From positions 186,001 to 250,000 of the forward strand of contig NZ_QEHM01000006.1 of assembly GCF_003116585.1 (NCBI RefSeq): a DNA stretch of 64,000 nucleotides. Reading direction: 5' to 3'. Numbering within the stretch: the stretch's first letter is position 1; every line of letters begins with the position of its first letter. A program made the translations under genes and the position numbers. The DNA is from Albibacillus kandeliae. GTDB taxonomy: Bacteria > Pseudomonadota > Alphaproteobacteria > Rhodobacterales > Rhodobacteraceae. Below are positions 44,627 through 54,027 of this stretch, one piece after another. The notes beneath the pieces were generated by a model, which did not search any database, was not told where the DNA came from, and worked only from the letters and a program-made list of their open reading frames with translations.

Positions 44627-47600
44627 TCACTCCAGCTCGACCAGCAGGTCCTTGGCGTCGATCTGGCTGCCGGGCTGGACGTGCACGGCCTTGACCGTCG
44701 CGTCGCGCTCGGCGTGGAGACCGGTTTCCATCTTCATCGCCTCGATGGTCAGCAGCAGGTCTCCCGCCTTGACCGCCTGCCCCGCGCTGACGCCGATGCT
44801 GGCGACGACACCGGGCATGGGCGCGCCGATGTGGTCATGGTTGCCCGGCTGAGCCTTGGGCCGCTGGACCGTCTCGGAGGTGACCATGCGGTTGGGAACC
44901 CGGATCACCCGGGGCTGGCCGTTCAGTTCGAAGAACAGCCGCACCTCGCCCTTGTCGTCGGTTTCGCTGATGGCCTGCAGGCGGATTTCCAGCGTCTTGC
45001 CTGGGTCGATCTCGGCGCTGATCTCCTCGCCCGGCTCCATCCCGTAGAAGAAGGTATGGGTCGGAAGGGTCCGCACCGGGCCATAGAGCCTGTGACGGCC
45101 CATGTAGTCGAGGAAGACCTTGGGATACATCAGGTATCCGTTCAGATCCTCGTCGTCGATCTCCTTGCCGTCGAGCTCTTTCGAGAGCTTGGCGCGGGTC
45201 TCGTCGATGTCCACCGGCGCGACGTTCTTGCCCGGACGGTCGAGGTTCGGCTTCTCGCCCTTCAGCACCTTCTTGAGGATGGTCTCGGGAAAGCCGCCCG
45301 GCGGCTGGCCGAGGTTGCCGCGCATCATGTCGATGACCGAGTCGGGGAAGGACACGTCGGTTTTGGGGTCTTCGACCTGGGCGCGGGTGAGGCCCTGGCT
45401 GACCATCATCAGGGCCATGTCGCCGACCACCTTCGAAGACGGCGTCACCTTGACGATGTCGCCGAACATCTGGTTCACGTCGGCATACATCTGCGCCACA
45501 TCGTGCCAGCGTTCCTCCAGCCCCATCGAGCGCGCCTGCGCCTTGAGGTTGGTGAATTGGCCGCCCGGCATCTCGTGCAGGTAGACCTCGGAAGCCGGGG
45601 CCTGCATGCCCGATTCAAAGGCCGCGTACTGGCCGCGCACGGCCTCCCAGTAGTCCGAGATCTCGCGGATCGCCTTGATGTCGAGCCCGGTGTCGCGGTC
45701 GGTGTGGCGCAGCGCCTCGACCACGGAGCCGAGGGTGGCCTGCGAGGTATTGCCCGAGAGCGCGTCCATGGCGCAGTCCACCGCGTCCACACCCGCCTCG
45801 GAGGCGGCCATGATGGTGGCGATGGCGACGCCGGCGGTGTCGTGGGTGTGGAAGTGGATCGGCAGGCCGACCTCCTCCTTCAGCGCCTTGACCAGCACGC
45901 GGGCGGCGGCGGGTTTCAGAAGGCCCGCCATGTCCTTCAGACCGAGGATATGGGCCCCGGCCTCGCGCAGCTGCTTGCCCATCGCCACGTAGTACTTGAG
46001 GTCGTACTTGGCGCGGTCCGGATCGAAGAGGTCACCGGTGTAGCAGACCGTGCCCTCGCAGATCTTGCCCGACTCGACGACCGCATCCATCGCCACGCGC
46101 ATGTTCTCGACCCAGTTCAGAGAGTCGAAGACGCGGAAGATGTCGATGCCGGTCTCGGCGGCCTGTTTCACGAAGAAGCGGACCACGTTGTCGGGATAGT
46201 TGGTGTAGCCCACCCCGTTGGCCCCGCGCAGGAGCATCTGGGTCATCAAGTTGGGCATCCGCTCGCGCAGGTCGCGCAGACGCTGCCACGGGCATTCCTG
46301 CAGGAAGCGGTAGGCCACGTCGAAGGTCGCGCCGCCCCAGCATTCCATCGAGAAGAGCTGCGGCAGGTTGGCGGAATAGGCAGGCGCTACCTTGATCATG
46401 TCGATCGAGCGCATGCGCGTCGCCAGCAGGGACTGGTGCCCGTCGCGCATGGTGGTGTCGGTGATCAGCAGCTGGCGCTGCGCCTTCATCCAGTCCGCGA
46501 CGGCCTGCGGGCCCTTCTGTTCCAGCAGGTTGCGGGTGCCCATCATCGGCTCGCCCTTCAGCGCGGGGGGCTTCGGCGCCTTCAGGTCGGTCGCGGGCAA
46601 CGGGCGGTTCTTGGTCTCGGGGTGACCGTTCACCGTGATGTCGGCGATGTAGGTCAGGACCTTGGTGCCCCGGTCGCGCCGCTTGCGGAAGTTGAACAGC
46701 TCCGGCGTCTCGTCGATGAACTTGGTGGTGTACTCGTTGCCGAGGAAGGTCGGGTGCTTGAGCAGGTTCTCGACGAAGGCGATGTTGGTGCTGACGCCCC
46801 GGATGCGGAACTCGCGCAGGGCGCGGTCCATACGGGCGATGGCCATCTCCGGGGTCGGCGCCTTGGCGGTGATCTTGGTCAGCAGCGAGTCGTAGTAGCG
46901 CGTGATGACCCCGCCCGCGTAGGCGGTGCCGCCGTCGAGGCGGATGCCCATGCCGGTGGCCGAGCGATAGGCGGTGATGCGGCCATAGTCGGGGATGAAG
47001 TTGTTCTGCGGATCCTCGGTGGTGACGCGGCATTGCAGGGCGTGGCCGGTGAGGGTCACATCCGCCTGCGTGGCCTTGCCGGTCGCCTCGGCGATGGTCT
47101 TGCCCTCGGCGATCAGGATCTGGGCGCGCACGATGTCGATGCCGGTCACCTCTTCGGTGACCGTGTGCTCCACCTGCACGCGGGGGTTCACCTCGATGAA
47201 GTAGAACCGGGAGGATTCCATATCCATCAGGAACTCGACCGTGCCCGCGCACTCGTAATCGACGTGCTTGCAGATGCGGTAGCCCAGCTCGCAGATCTCG
47301 GCGCGCTGCTCCTCGGTCAGGTAGGGTGCGGGGGCGCGTTCCACGACCTTCTGGTTGCGGCGCTGGACCGAGCAGTCACGCTCGAACAGGTGGTACATGC
47401 CGCCGTGCTTGTCGCCGAGGATCTGAACCTCGACGTGGCGCGCGCGGGTGATCATCTTTTCGAGGTAGCCCTCGCCGTTGCCGAAGGCGGCCTCGGCCTC
47501 GCGCCGGCCTTCCTTGACCTTCTCGGCCAGTTCCTCGGGCTTGAGGATCGGGCGCATGCCGCGACCGCCGCCGCCCCAGCTGGCCTTGAGCATCAGCGGG

Positions 47601-48067
47601 TAGCCGATCTCGCCGGCCTCCTTCGCGATGGCCTTCATGTCGTCGCCCAGCACCTCGGTTGCCGGAATCACCGGCACCCCGGCCTCGATGGCGACCTTGC
47701 GGGCGCTGGCCTTGTCGCCCAGCTTGCGCATGGTCTCGGCGCGGGGCCCGATGAAGGTGATCCCCGCGTGGTCGCAGGCATCGACGAAATCGGGGTTCTC
47801 GGACAGCAGGCCATAGCCCGGGTGGATCGCGTCGGCGCCCGACTCCTTGGCGACGCGGATCATCTCGGGGATCGACAGGTAGGCTGCGACTGGCCCCAGC
47901 CCCTCGCCGATGCGATAGGCCTCGTCAGCCTTGAATCGGTGCAGTCCCAGCTTGTCCTCCTCGGCATAGACTGCGACTGTCTTCTTCCCCATTTCGTTGG
48001 CCGCTCGCATGATCCGGATGGCGATCTCGCCCCGGTTTGCGATCAGGATCTTGGAAAACTCCGGCAT
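44627..48067 (-). CDS. pyc: Pyruvate carboxylase
   Basis: A 1146-residue single-chain biotin enzyme converting pyruvate to oxaloacetate for anaplerosis. Order: biotin carboxylase (KILIANRGEIAIRIMRAANE; ATP-grasp LMLKASWGGGGRGMRP; about 1-460), carboxyltransferase (DTTMRDGHQSLLATRMRS; HFHTHDTAGVAIATIMA; about 530-810), PYC allosteric/OADA region, and the biotinyl domain with EAMKMET (biotin on Lys1112). The ATG at 48067 has GAGGAG about 10 bases upstream; an open frame further upstream is not conserved. The opposite strand carries a very long open frame (about 1,615 codons), an artefact of GC-rich codon use. Confidence 0.97.
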   Translation of the reverse strand: MPEFSKILIANRGEIAIRIMRAANEMGKKTVAVYAEEDKLGLHRFKADEAYRIGEGLGPVAAYLSIPEMIRVAKESGADAIHPGYGLLSENPDFVDACDHAGITFIGPRAETMRKLGDKASARKVAIEAGVPVIPATEVLGDDMKAIAKEAGEIGYPLMLKASWGGGGRGMRPILKPEELAEKVKEGRREAEAAFGNGEGYLEKMITRARHVEVQILGDKHGGMYHLFERDCSVQRRNQKVVERAPAPYLTEEQRAEICELGYRICKHVDYECAGTVEFLMDMESSRFYFIEVNPRVQVEHTVTEEVTGIDIVRAQILIAEGKTIAEATGKATQADVTLTGHALQCRVTTEDPQNNFIPDYGRITAYRSATGMGIRLDGGTAYAGGVITRYYDSLLTKITAKAPTPEMAIARMDRALREFRIRGVSTNIAFVENLLKHPTFLGNEYTTKFIDETPELFNFRKRRDRGTKVLTYIADITVNGHPETKNRPLPATDLKAPKPPALKGEPMMGTRNLLEQKGPQAVADWMKAQRQLLITDTTMRDGHQSLLATRMRSIDMIKVAPAYSANLPQLFSMECWGGATFDVAYRFLQECPWQRLRDLRERMPNLMTQMLLRGANGVGYTNYPDNVVRFFVKQAAETGIDIFRVFDSLNWVENMRVAMDAVVESGKICEGTVCYTGDLFDPDRAKYDLKYYVAMGKQLREAGAHILGLKDMAGLLKPAAARVLVKALKEEVGLPIHFHTHDTAGVAIATIMAASEAGVDAVDCAMDALSGNTSQATLGSVVEALRHTDRDTGLDIKAIREISDYWEAVRGQYAAFESGMQAPASEVYLHEMPGGQFTNLKAQARSMGLEERWHDVAQMYADVNQMFGDIVKVTPSSKVVGDMALMMVSQGLTRAQVEDPKTDVSFPDSVIDMMRGNLGQPPGGFPETILKKVLKGEKPNLDRPGKNVAPVDIDETRAKLSKELDGKEIDDEDLNGYLMYPKVFLDYMGRHRLYGPVRTLPTHTFFYGMEPGEEISAEIDPGKTLEIRLQAISETDDKGEVRLFFELNGQPRVIRVPNRMVTSETVQRPKAQPGNHDHIGAPMPGVVASIGVSAGQAVKAGDLLLTIEAMKMETGLHAERDATVKAVHVQPGSQIDAKDLLVELE

Positions 48068-48307
48068 TATTGGCCGCTCCTCGGTTATTCTTTGTCCAGC
48101 GCCGGGCCAGCGACGCAGGCAGCAGCAAACGATATGCCGCAGCGCAGCGCAAGGGCGATTAGGTCCTGTTTGCGCTCGCAGCGCCAGGCCCCGGGCGCCG
48201 CACTGGATCAGATTGCGCGCATCCTTGCCCGCCGACGAAGACCGAAACGACCGGGCGCCAGACACATACGACATTCCGCGCCCGGACGGGGCGGCCCGAG
48301 CCCGGCG

Positions 48308-49186
48308 TCAGCCGGGCAGATCGACCTCACCGCGCATCAGCACGAACCCCTCGCCCGCGATGCGGACGCCGGTGATGGCGCCGGACGTGCCTACCCGCGT
48401 CACCAGGGCGCTGCCGGGGCGGTTCATCCAGTGGCCCTGTTCGGCGGTGAACTGGTCCTTGTCCATGAGGCCCCGGGACCAGAGATAGGCGGCCATCGCG
48501 CCGGTGGCGGACCCGGTGAAGGGGTCTTCGGCCGGGCTGGGCGGGGCCAGCAGCAGGCGCGAGAAGGTATCGCCCGCCCCGGTCGCGCCCTTGAGCGTGA
48601 CGAGGAAAGGTTCGGCCATGTCAGTGCCGTCGTAGCCCGAGGCCTCGGCCAGGTCCCGCAGGGCCCCGACATCGAGTTTTGCCGCGCGCAGCGCCCCGTG
48701 ATCGCGAAGGACGGTGATGCAGAAGGGCAGCCCGGTCGAAACCACCTGCGGCTGGCCCACGACCTCGTCGGGCGACAGGCGGATGGCGCGAGCCACCAGC
48801 GATGGCTCGACCTCGGGGCCGAAGACGGGGGCCACCTGGGTCATCTCGATGCGGTCACCGTCGAGCGTGACCGGCACGATCCCTGCCCCGGTTTCGAGGG
48901 TGAGGCTGTTGCCCGCGATCATCCCGCGCGCGCGCATGGCGGCGACAGTGGCGATCGTGGGGTGACCGGCGAAGGGGATTTCGCGCGAGGCGAGGAAATA
49001 GCGCACCCGGATGTCGGCCACCTCGGACGGGCCGGTGAAGGTGCATTCGACCAGCGAGGTCTCGCGCACGTAGGCCATCGCCACCTCCTGCGACAGCACG
49101 GCGCCGCCATGCACCACGGCGCAGCCATTGCCGCCGAAGGCACGGGAGGTGAAGGCATCGACCCAGTCGAAGGGGAACGTGGTCAT
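48308..49186 (-). CDS. PhzF-family isomerase/epimerase-like protein
   Basis: A 292-residue protein of the PhzF/diaminopimelate-epimerase fold. The N-terminal FDWVDAFTSRAFGGNGCAVVH places the family's Gly-Asn-x-Cys/Leu-Ala loop, and the second half shows AGHPTIATVAAM earlier and the late PFTGSATGAMAAYLWSRGL. Most members have unknown substrates; only a few make phenazines, and no phenazine genes are nearby. It is divergent from the hydroxylase-like gene at 49348. A GC-rich hairpin (48300-48317) overlaps its stop codon. Confidence 0.9.
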   Translation of the reverse strand: MTTFPFDWVDAFTSRAFGGNGCAVVHGGAVLSQEVAMAYVRETSLVECTFTGPSEVADIRVRYFLASREIPFAGHPTIATVAAMRARGMIAGNSLTLETGAGIVPVTLDGDRIEMTQVAPVFGPEVEPSLVARAIRLSPDEVVGQPQVVSTGLPFCITVLRDHGALRAAKLDVGALRDLAEASGYDGTDMAEPFLVTLKGATGAGDTFSRLLLAPPSPAEDPFTGSATGAMAAYLWSRGLMDKDQFTAEQGHWMNRPGSALVTRVGTSGAITGVRIAGEGFVLMRGEVDLPG

Positions 49187-49347
49187 CGTCGCGGCTCCTG
49201 CTCCGGTTCGCGCCGGGCCGCAGGGCCCCGCACGGGCACAGTCGCCCCCGGGGGAACGGAAATCAACAGAACTGCGCCACTATTGTGTCAAATTGCGCTG
49301 ACACCTTCCGCGCAGCCCCGCCCCGCGAACGCCCGAGAGGTCAGAGC

Positions 49348-50217
49348 ATGGAAGAGATCCTGAACATCCTGCTGGATGGCGGCCGGAACGTCGTGACCGC
49401 GCTGGCGGGCCTTGTCTTTCCCGCCGCGCTGGCGCTGATCCTCGCGATCCTGTTCAAGGGCAAGACCTGGCTGGCGGACCTGCGCCGCGCGATGCCCGAG
49501 ATGCGGCTGACGCTGAAGATCGTGGTGTTCAACGTCCTCGTCACCGGGCCGATGCTGGTCATCACCATGACCGCGTTTCACCAGTGGCTCGTCAACCTCG
49601 GCCTGACCCTGTTCGAACCCGGGGACTGGGACGGCCTGCCGAAATGGCTGGTGATGTTCACTGCCGTCTTCATCTGCGACTTCTTCAGCTACTGGCGGCA
49701 CCGGCTGGATCACATGCCGCTGCTCTGGCCCGCCCACGCGGTGCATCACTCTGACACCCATGTCACCTGGATTACCTCGGCGCGCTGGCATCCGATCAAC
49801 CTGCTGACCGTGCGGGGGCTCGTCGGCAGCGCGATGCTGCTGGTCGGCTTCCCGGTCTATGCGTTGGTGTTCAATTCGATGCTGCGCGGGCTCTACGGCT
49901 ACTTCATCCACATGGACCTGCCCTGGACCTATGGAAAGTGGGGGCAGTACTTTGTCTCGCCCGCGATGCACCGCTGGCATCACTCGGCGGAGGAGAAGGC
50001 CTTTGACAAGAACTTCGGCGAGTTCTTCTGCATCTTCGACAAGACCTTCGGCACCTTTTACCTGCCCGGCCCCTGCGACGGTCCGCTGGGCGTGAGCGAC
50101 GACATCGCGCCGACGCTGCGCAGCCAGATCCTCTATGCGTTTTCGCCGAGGGCCTATGGGGGCGTGATCCGACGCTGGGTCGCGCCGGCGAAGAAGGCGG
50201 AAGAGACCGTTCTGTAA
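49348..50217 (+). CDS. Sterol desaturase/fatty acid hydroxylase-family membrane enzyme
   Basis: A 289-residue polytopic protein with the di-iron histidine clusters of this superfamily: HRLDH, HAVHHSDTH and HRWHHS, following YWRHRLDHMPLLWPAH. Membrane helices are near residues 12-33, 55-78 and 100-115. It would use O2 to hydroxylate or desaturate a lipid at the inner membrane; the substrate is unknown. The ATG at 49348 is preferred to an earlier one at 49285 because the intervening residues are not protein-like. It ends just before a copy of the CCCCGGGATATTTG repeat. Confidence 0.87.
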   Translation: MEEILNILLDGGRNVVTALAGLVFPAALALILAILFKGKTWLADLRRAMPEMRLTLKIVVFNVLVTGPMLVITMTAFHQWLVNLGLTLFEPGDWDGLPKWLVMFTAVFICDFFSYWRHRLDHMPLLWPAHAVHHSDTHVTWITSARWHPINLLTVRGLVGSAMLLVGFPVYALVFNSMLRGLYGYFIHMDLPWTYGKWGQYFVSPAMHRWHHSAEEKAFDKNFGEFFCIFDKTFGTFYLPGPCDGPLGVSDDIAPTLRSQILYAFSPRAYGGVIRRWVAPAKKAEETVL

Positions 50218-50255
50218 GCGGTACGGTCCGGAGCGAGGGGCCAGCCCCTCGCGCT

Positions 50256-50285
50256 CCCCGGGATATTTGCAACCCAAAGAAGCGG
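50256..50285. repeat. CCCCGGGATATTTG-type repeat, copy 2
   Basis: CTCCCCGGGATATTTGCAAC followed by CCAAAGAAGCGG differs from the copy at 7979-8010 by one base in the GGATATTTG-x-AACCC block. It lies in the convergent gap after the desaturase-like gene and DUF1150, preceded by a CCAGCCCCTCGCG GC-rich segment. Confidence 0.6.
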
Positions 50286-50361
50286 GGCGCGGCGGATCAG
50301 CCGCGCCGGGTGCGGACAAGGCCGCGGTTTCCCGCGGCCCTCGGTGCCGTGACGGTCGCCC

Positions 50362-50586
50362 TCAGTGGACGTTGACCGGTGCGTAGTCGTGCTGGCGCGC
50401 CAGCGAGAAGGCCAGCTGGCGGTTGGCCACAAGGGCCAGCTGTTCGCCGTCTGCCCCGTGTACCGCGTAGAGATGCTTTAGCTCGCCCGCTTCGGCCTGA
50501 ACCTCGGCCGGGAGATCCGCCACATCGACAGGTTTCACGTAGACCAGCCGCTGTGCGGTGTCTTTGAAATCAAAGGTCGTGTTCAT
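50362..50586 (-). CDS. DUF1150 protein
   Basis: A 74-residue protein with the DUF1150 pattern: RLVYVKPVDVADLPAEVQ, then LYAVHGADGEQLALVANR and LAFSLARQHDYAPVNVH. It follows the hsp20 gene by 4 bases and has GGAAGGGG upstream of its ATG. DUF1150 is nearly always paired with small heat-shock genes in alphaproteobacteria, so it is probably part of the same heat-shock response. Function unknown. Confidence 0.93.
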   Translation of the reverse strand: MNTTFDFKDTAQRLVYVKPVDVADLPAEVQAEAGELKHLYAVHGADGEQLALVANRQLAFSLARQHDYAPVNVH

Positions 50587-50590
50587 GGAC

Positions 50591-51004
50591 TTACCCCTTC
50601 CTGATACTGATCGTCTGCACCACCGTCTCGGGGACGGCGCGCGTCAGATCGACATGGAGCAGACCGTTTTCCATAACGGCCTCTCCCACCTCAACGCCTT
50701 CGGCCAGCACAAAGGTCCGTTGAAATTGGCGTGCAGCGATTCCGCGGTGCAAGAAGACCCTGCCGGCGCTGTCGTCGCGCTGGCGCCCGCGGATGACCAG
50801 CTGACGGTCTTCCACGGTAATGGCGAGCTCATCCTCGGAGAAACCGGCCACGGCCAAGGTAATCCGGTAGGAGTGGTCGGAGGTCTGTTCGATGTTGAAC
50901 GGGGGATAGCCTTCGCTGCCCGACTTGGCGGTACGTTCCAGGAGGCGTTCCAACTGCTCGAACCCCAACAGGTGCGGGTATGAGCCCAGAGTAAGCTTCG
51001 ACAC
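50591..51004 (-). CDS. Hsp20-family small heat-shock protein
   Basis: A 137-residue IbpA-like holdase. The alpha-crystallin domain runs from YPPFNIEQTSDHSYRITLAV to FLHRGIAARQFQRTFVL and the later ENGLLHVDLTRAVPE, with a C-terminal tail ending ISIRKG. The start is GTG at 51004 (VSKLTLGSYPHL), with AAAGGA about 10 bases upstream; the open frame continues upstream but has no conserved residues. A candidate RpoH promoter is about 70-95 bases upstream. Confidence 0.92.
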   Translation of the reverse strand: MSKLTLGSYPHLLGFEQLERLLERTAKSGSEGYPPFNIEQTSDHSYRITLAVAGFSEDELAITVEDRQLVIRGRQRDDSAGRVFLHRGIAARQFQRTFVLAEGVEVGEAVMENGLLHVDLTRAVPETVVQTISIRKG

Positions 51005-51070
51005 TTTATTCGGTCCTTTTACGGCAAAGCGACACGATGCAAGGCCCCGATCCGGCGACCTCACGTCAGG

Positions 51071-51100
51071 AATATGGGAGCAAAAGCCGGGCGCTACAAG
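51071..51100 (-). promoter_or_regulatory. Candidate RpoH (heat-shock) promoter of hsp20
   Basis: On the minus strand CTTGTAG (51094-51100) is followed after 15 bases by CCCATATT (51071-51078), close to the sigma-32 pattern (CTTGAAA, CCCCATNT). It would give a leader of about 60 bases before the GTG. Confidence 0.5.
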
Positions 51101-51170
51101 GTCTAGGCGAAAACAACCTGCGACGATATCATGGGCTTCCACCGGACTGCCAGGTCATGAGTCGCCCCTG

Positions 51171-51395
51171 ATGAACGCCCCGCTCGAGATTTCGATGAAG
51201 ACCGACGATGTGCTGCGCGTCGAGCTGGAAGTGTTCCGCCGCCAGCACCGCGATCTGGACGAGGCGATCACCGCGCTGGTGGAGCGCGGCACCGGCGACC
51301 AGCTGACGATCCAGCGCCTGAAGAAGCAGAAACTGCGGCTGAAGGACGTGATCGCGCTGATCGAGGACCGCCTGACCCCCGACATCATCGCCTGA
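51171..51395 (+). CDS. DUF465 (YdcH-like) small coiled protein
   Basis: A 74-residue acidic/basic helical protein. The DUF465 core is visible: ELEVFRRQHRDLDEAI followed by IQRLKKQKLRLKDVIALIEDRL. The first Met (51171) and a second (51195) are both possible. Function is unknown. It is divergent from hsp20 and precedes a repeat cluster and hom. Confidence 0.85.
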   Translation: MNAPLEISMKTDDVLRVELEVFRRQHRDLDEAITALVERGTGDQLTIQRLKKQKLRLKDVIALIEDRLTPDIIA

Positions 51396-51459
51396 GCTGT
51401 TGCCGGTCGCCCGGGCATTGCGCCGGGAGCCGGTTGACGGGTGCGCTGTGGGACGTGCG

Positions 51460-51533
51460 GCCCCGGATCAGGTCCGGGGCGTGGGGGTTCGGGGTGTGGG
51501 GGCGGGTTCGGGGCCCCGGAGCAAGTCCGGGGC
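51460..51533. repeat. Two more GCCCCGGA-N5-TCCGGGGC palindromes
   Basis: Exact stems at 51460-51480 (loop TCAGG) and 51513-51533 (loop GCAAG), each followed by GTGGG. Same element as at 16347-16499. They lie in the 274-base gap between DUF465 and hom. Confidence 0.75.
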
Positions 51534-51669
51534 GTGGGAGCACGGGGCGTGGGGGTTCTGCGCTTGTGCGGGCCTCGCGCAATATCTGCTGCCCCGCGGT
51601 GTGCTCCGTTGCACCCCCGTTCCGAACCGGCTAAGCCACGCGGAACTGCGAGACATGAAGGACAGGCAG

Positions 51670-52956
51670 ATGACGGAACCTTTGCGGCTGGGAATTGCGG
51701 GACTGGGTACGGTGGGCGTGGGCGTTGTCCGCATCGTCCGAACCCACGCGGCGCTGCTGGCCGCGCGCACGGGCCGTCCGATCACCATCAGCGCCGTCTC
51801 GGCCCGCGACCGGGGCCGTGACCGCGGGGTGAACCTGTCGCAATACGCCTGGGAGGACGATCCGGTCGCCCTTGCCCGCCGCGACGACGTCGACGTCTTT
51901 GTCGAGCTGATGGGCGGCTCCGACGGCCCTGCCCTCGCCGCGACGCGGGCGGCGCTGGAGACCGGCAAGGACGTGGTGACCGCGAACAAGGCGATGCTGG
52001 CCATCAACGGGCAGTCGCTGGCCGAGCAGGCTGAGGCGGCCGGGCGGGTGATCCGCTTCGAGGCGGCCGTGGCCGGGGGCATCCCGGTGATCAAGTCGCT
52101 GACGGAGTCGCTTGCCGGCAACGAGATCACCCGCGTCATGGGCGTGATGAACGGCACCTGCAACTATATCCTGACCCGCATGGAAGCGACCGGACAGGGC
52201 TATGACGTGCTGTTCGACGAATGCGCGCGCCTGGGCTACCTGGAAGCTGATCCGAACCTCGACGTGGGCGGGATCGACGCCGGGCACAAGCTGACCCTGC
52301 TCTCTTCCATCGCCTTCGGCACGCGGCCCGATTTCGACGGCATGGAGATCGAGGGGATCCAGCGGATCACGCTGGAGGACATCCGGCAGGCCGCCGACAT
52401 GGGTTACCGCATCAAGCTGCTGGGCGTGGCGCAGAAGACCGGGCGCGGGCTGGAGCAGCGGATGCAGCCCTGCCTGGTTCCCGCCGAGAGCCCGCTGGGG
52501 CAACTCGAGGGCGGCACAAACATGGTGGTGATCGAGGGCGACGCGGTCGAGCAGATCGTGCTGCGCGGACCGGGCGCCGGACAGGGCCCGACGGCCAGCG
52601 CGGTGCTGGGCGACATCTGCGACATCGCGCGCGGCACCCGCCTGCCGACCTTTGGCCAGCCCGCGGCGACGCTGGAGGCCGCGCCGTCCGCGCGTTCGAG
52701 CCTGCCCGCGCCCTACTACCTGCGCATGAGCCTTGTCGACAAGCCGGGCGTGCTGGCCAAGATTGCACAGATCCTGGGCAACGCCGGCATCTCGATCGAC
52801 CGGATGCGGCAGTACAGCCATTCCGAATCCGCCGCGCCGGTGCTTATCGTGACCCACAAGACCACGCGGGAGGCTCTGGACGAGGCGCTGTCGGCGATGG
52901 AGGGGATCGACGTCATCATGACGCGCCCTGTCGCCCTGCGCATCGAAAGCGTGTAA
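51670..52956 (+). CDS. hom: Homoserine dehydrogenase
   Basis: NAD(P)H-dependent reduction of aspartate semialdehyde to homoserine for Thr and Met synthesis. The Rossmann motif LRLGIAGLGTVGVGVVRI starts the 428-residue protein; the catalytic region has VTANKAMLAIN, AVAGGIPVIKSL, GVMNGTCNYILTRM and GIDAGHKLTLLSSIAFG. A C-terminal ACT domain (RMSLVDKPGVLAKIAQILG onward) suggests feedback control. I chose 51670 because AAGGA lies 8 bases before it; an in-frame ATG at 51655 is also close. glpX follows 40 bases later. Confidence 0.96.
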   Translation: MTEPLRLGIAGLGTVGVGVVRIVRTHAALLAARTGRPITISAVSARDRGRDRGVNLSQYAWEDDPVALARRDDVDVFVELMGGSDGPALAATRAALETGKDVVTANKAMLAINGQSLAEQAEAAGRVIRFEAAVAGGIPVIKSLTESLAGNEITRVMGVMNGTCNYILTRMEATGQGYDVLFDECARLGYLEADPNLDVGGIDAGHKLTLLSSIAFGTRPDFDGMEIEGIQRITLEDIRQAADMGYRIKLLGVAQKTGRGLEQRMQPCLVPAESPLGQLEGGTNMVVIEGDAVEQIVLRGPGAGQGPTASAVLGDICDIARGTRLPTFGQPAATLEAAPSARSSLPAPYYLRMSLVDKPGVLAKIAQILGNAGISIDRMRQYSHSESAAPVLIVTHKTTREALDEALSAMEGIDVIMTRPVALRIESV

Positions 52957-52996
52957 GCCTGTTCGCAAGCAATAGAGTGCCCAGAAGGAGATTGGC

Positions 52997-53962
52997 ATGA
53001 CCAGCACCGTTGAATTCCATGACCGCATGCTGTCCCTGGGCCTGGCCCGCGTGGCGGAACAGGCCGCGCTGGCCTCGGCCTCGCTGGTCGGGCGCGGCGA
53101 CGAGAAGGCGGCCGACCAGGCCGCGGTCAACGCCATGCGCGAGCAACTCAACAAGCTGGACATCAAGGGTGTCGTTGTCATCGGCGAAGGCGAGCGCGAC
53201 GAGGCTCCGATGCTCTACATCGGCGAGGAAGTGGGCACCGGCAACGGCCCCGGAGTCGACATCGCGCTGGACCCGCTGGAAGGCACCACGCTGACCGCCA
53301 AGGACATGCCGAACGCGCTGACCGTGATCGCCATGGGCCCGCGCGGCTCGATGCTGCATGCGCCCGACGTCTACATGGAAAAGCTGGCCATCGGGCCGGG
53401 CTATCCGCAGGGTCTCGTCACCCTCGACATGCCGCCGGCGACCCGCGTCTCGGCGCTGGCGACGGAAAAGGGCTGCCTGCCCAAGGACATCACCGTCTGC
53501 ATCCTCGAGCGTCCGCGCCACGAGGAGATGATTGCCGAAGTCCGCTCGACCGGCGCGTCGATCCGCCTGATCACCGATGGTGACGTGGCGGGCGTGATGC
53601 ACTGTGCCGACAGCGCCACCACCGGCATCGACATGTACATGGGCATCGGCGGCGCCCCCGAGGGCGTGCTGGCCGCCGCTGCGCTGAAGTGCATGGGCGG
53701 GCAGATCGAGGGCCGCCTGCTGTTCCGCAACGACGACGAGAAGGCGCGTGCCGAGAAGGCCGGCATCACCGACCTCGACCGCGTCTACCTCCGCGACGAG
53801 ATGGTGACGCAGGACGTGATCTTTGCCGCCACCGGCGTCACCGGGGGCACCCTGCTTCCCGGCATCCGCCGCGAGCCCGGCTGGGTGACCTGCACCACGC
53901 TGCTGATGCGCTCCAAGACCGGGTCGGTCCGGCGCATGGAGTACCGTACCCCGGTCGAGTGA
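52997..53962 (+). CDS. glpX: Class II fructose-1,6-bisphosphatase
   Basis: A 321-residue GlpX-type phosphatase for gluconeogenesis. Metal-binding and substrate residues appear in GEGERDEAPMLYIGEEVGTG, DIALDPLEGTT, ITDGDVAGVM and GIGGAPEGVLAAAALK. AAGGAG is 6 bases upstream of the ATG. The order hom-glpX is common in Rhodobacteraceae and is usually followed by recJ, which is here displaced by three genes. A strong terminator follows. Confidence 0.97.
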   Translation: MTSTVEFHDRMLSLGLARVAEQAALASASLVGRGDEKAADQAAVNAMREQLNKLDIKGVVVIGEGERDEAPMLYIGEEVGTGNGPGVDIALDPLEGTTLTAKDMPNALTVIAMGPRGSMLHAPDVYMEKLAIGPGYPQGLVTLDMPPATRVSALATEKGCLPKDITVCILERPRHEEMIAEVRSTGASIRLITDGDVAGVMHCADSATTGIDMYMGIGGAPEGVLAAAALKCMGGQIEGRLLFRNDDEKARAEKAGITDLDRVYLRDEMVTQDVIFAATGVTGGTLLPGIRREPGWVTCTTLLMRSKTGSVRRMEYRTPVE

Positions 53963-53990
53963 GCCCGGCCCTGCACGGGCGGATCCTGCG

Positions 53991-54026
53991 GGAGCCTCCG
54001 GCGGGAGTATTTGGAAAGAAAAGATG
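53991..54026. repeat. GGGAGTATTTGG-type repeat, diverged copy 3
   Basis: GGAGCCTCCGGCGGGAGTAT followed by TTGGAAAGAAAAGATGG is related to the CCCCGGGATATTTGGAACCC block at 7979 and 50256, with the same GG-x-TATTTGGAA core. It immediately precedes the glpX terminator. Confidence 0.45.
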
Positions 54027-54027
54027 G

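Noticed and set aside
48308-49186. PhzF homologue as a sign of phenazine synthesis
   Set aside because: No other phenazine genes are present; most PhzF-like proteins act elsewhere.
44516-49363. A plus-strand open frame of 1,615 codons antisense to pyc and the PhzF gene
   Set aside because: It has no recognisable domain, is His/Gly/Leu/Val-rich as expected from a GC-rich antisense frame, and lies over two well-supported genes.
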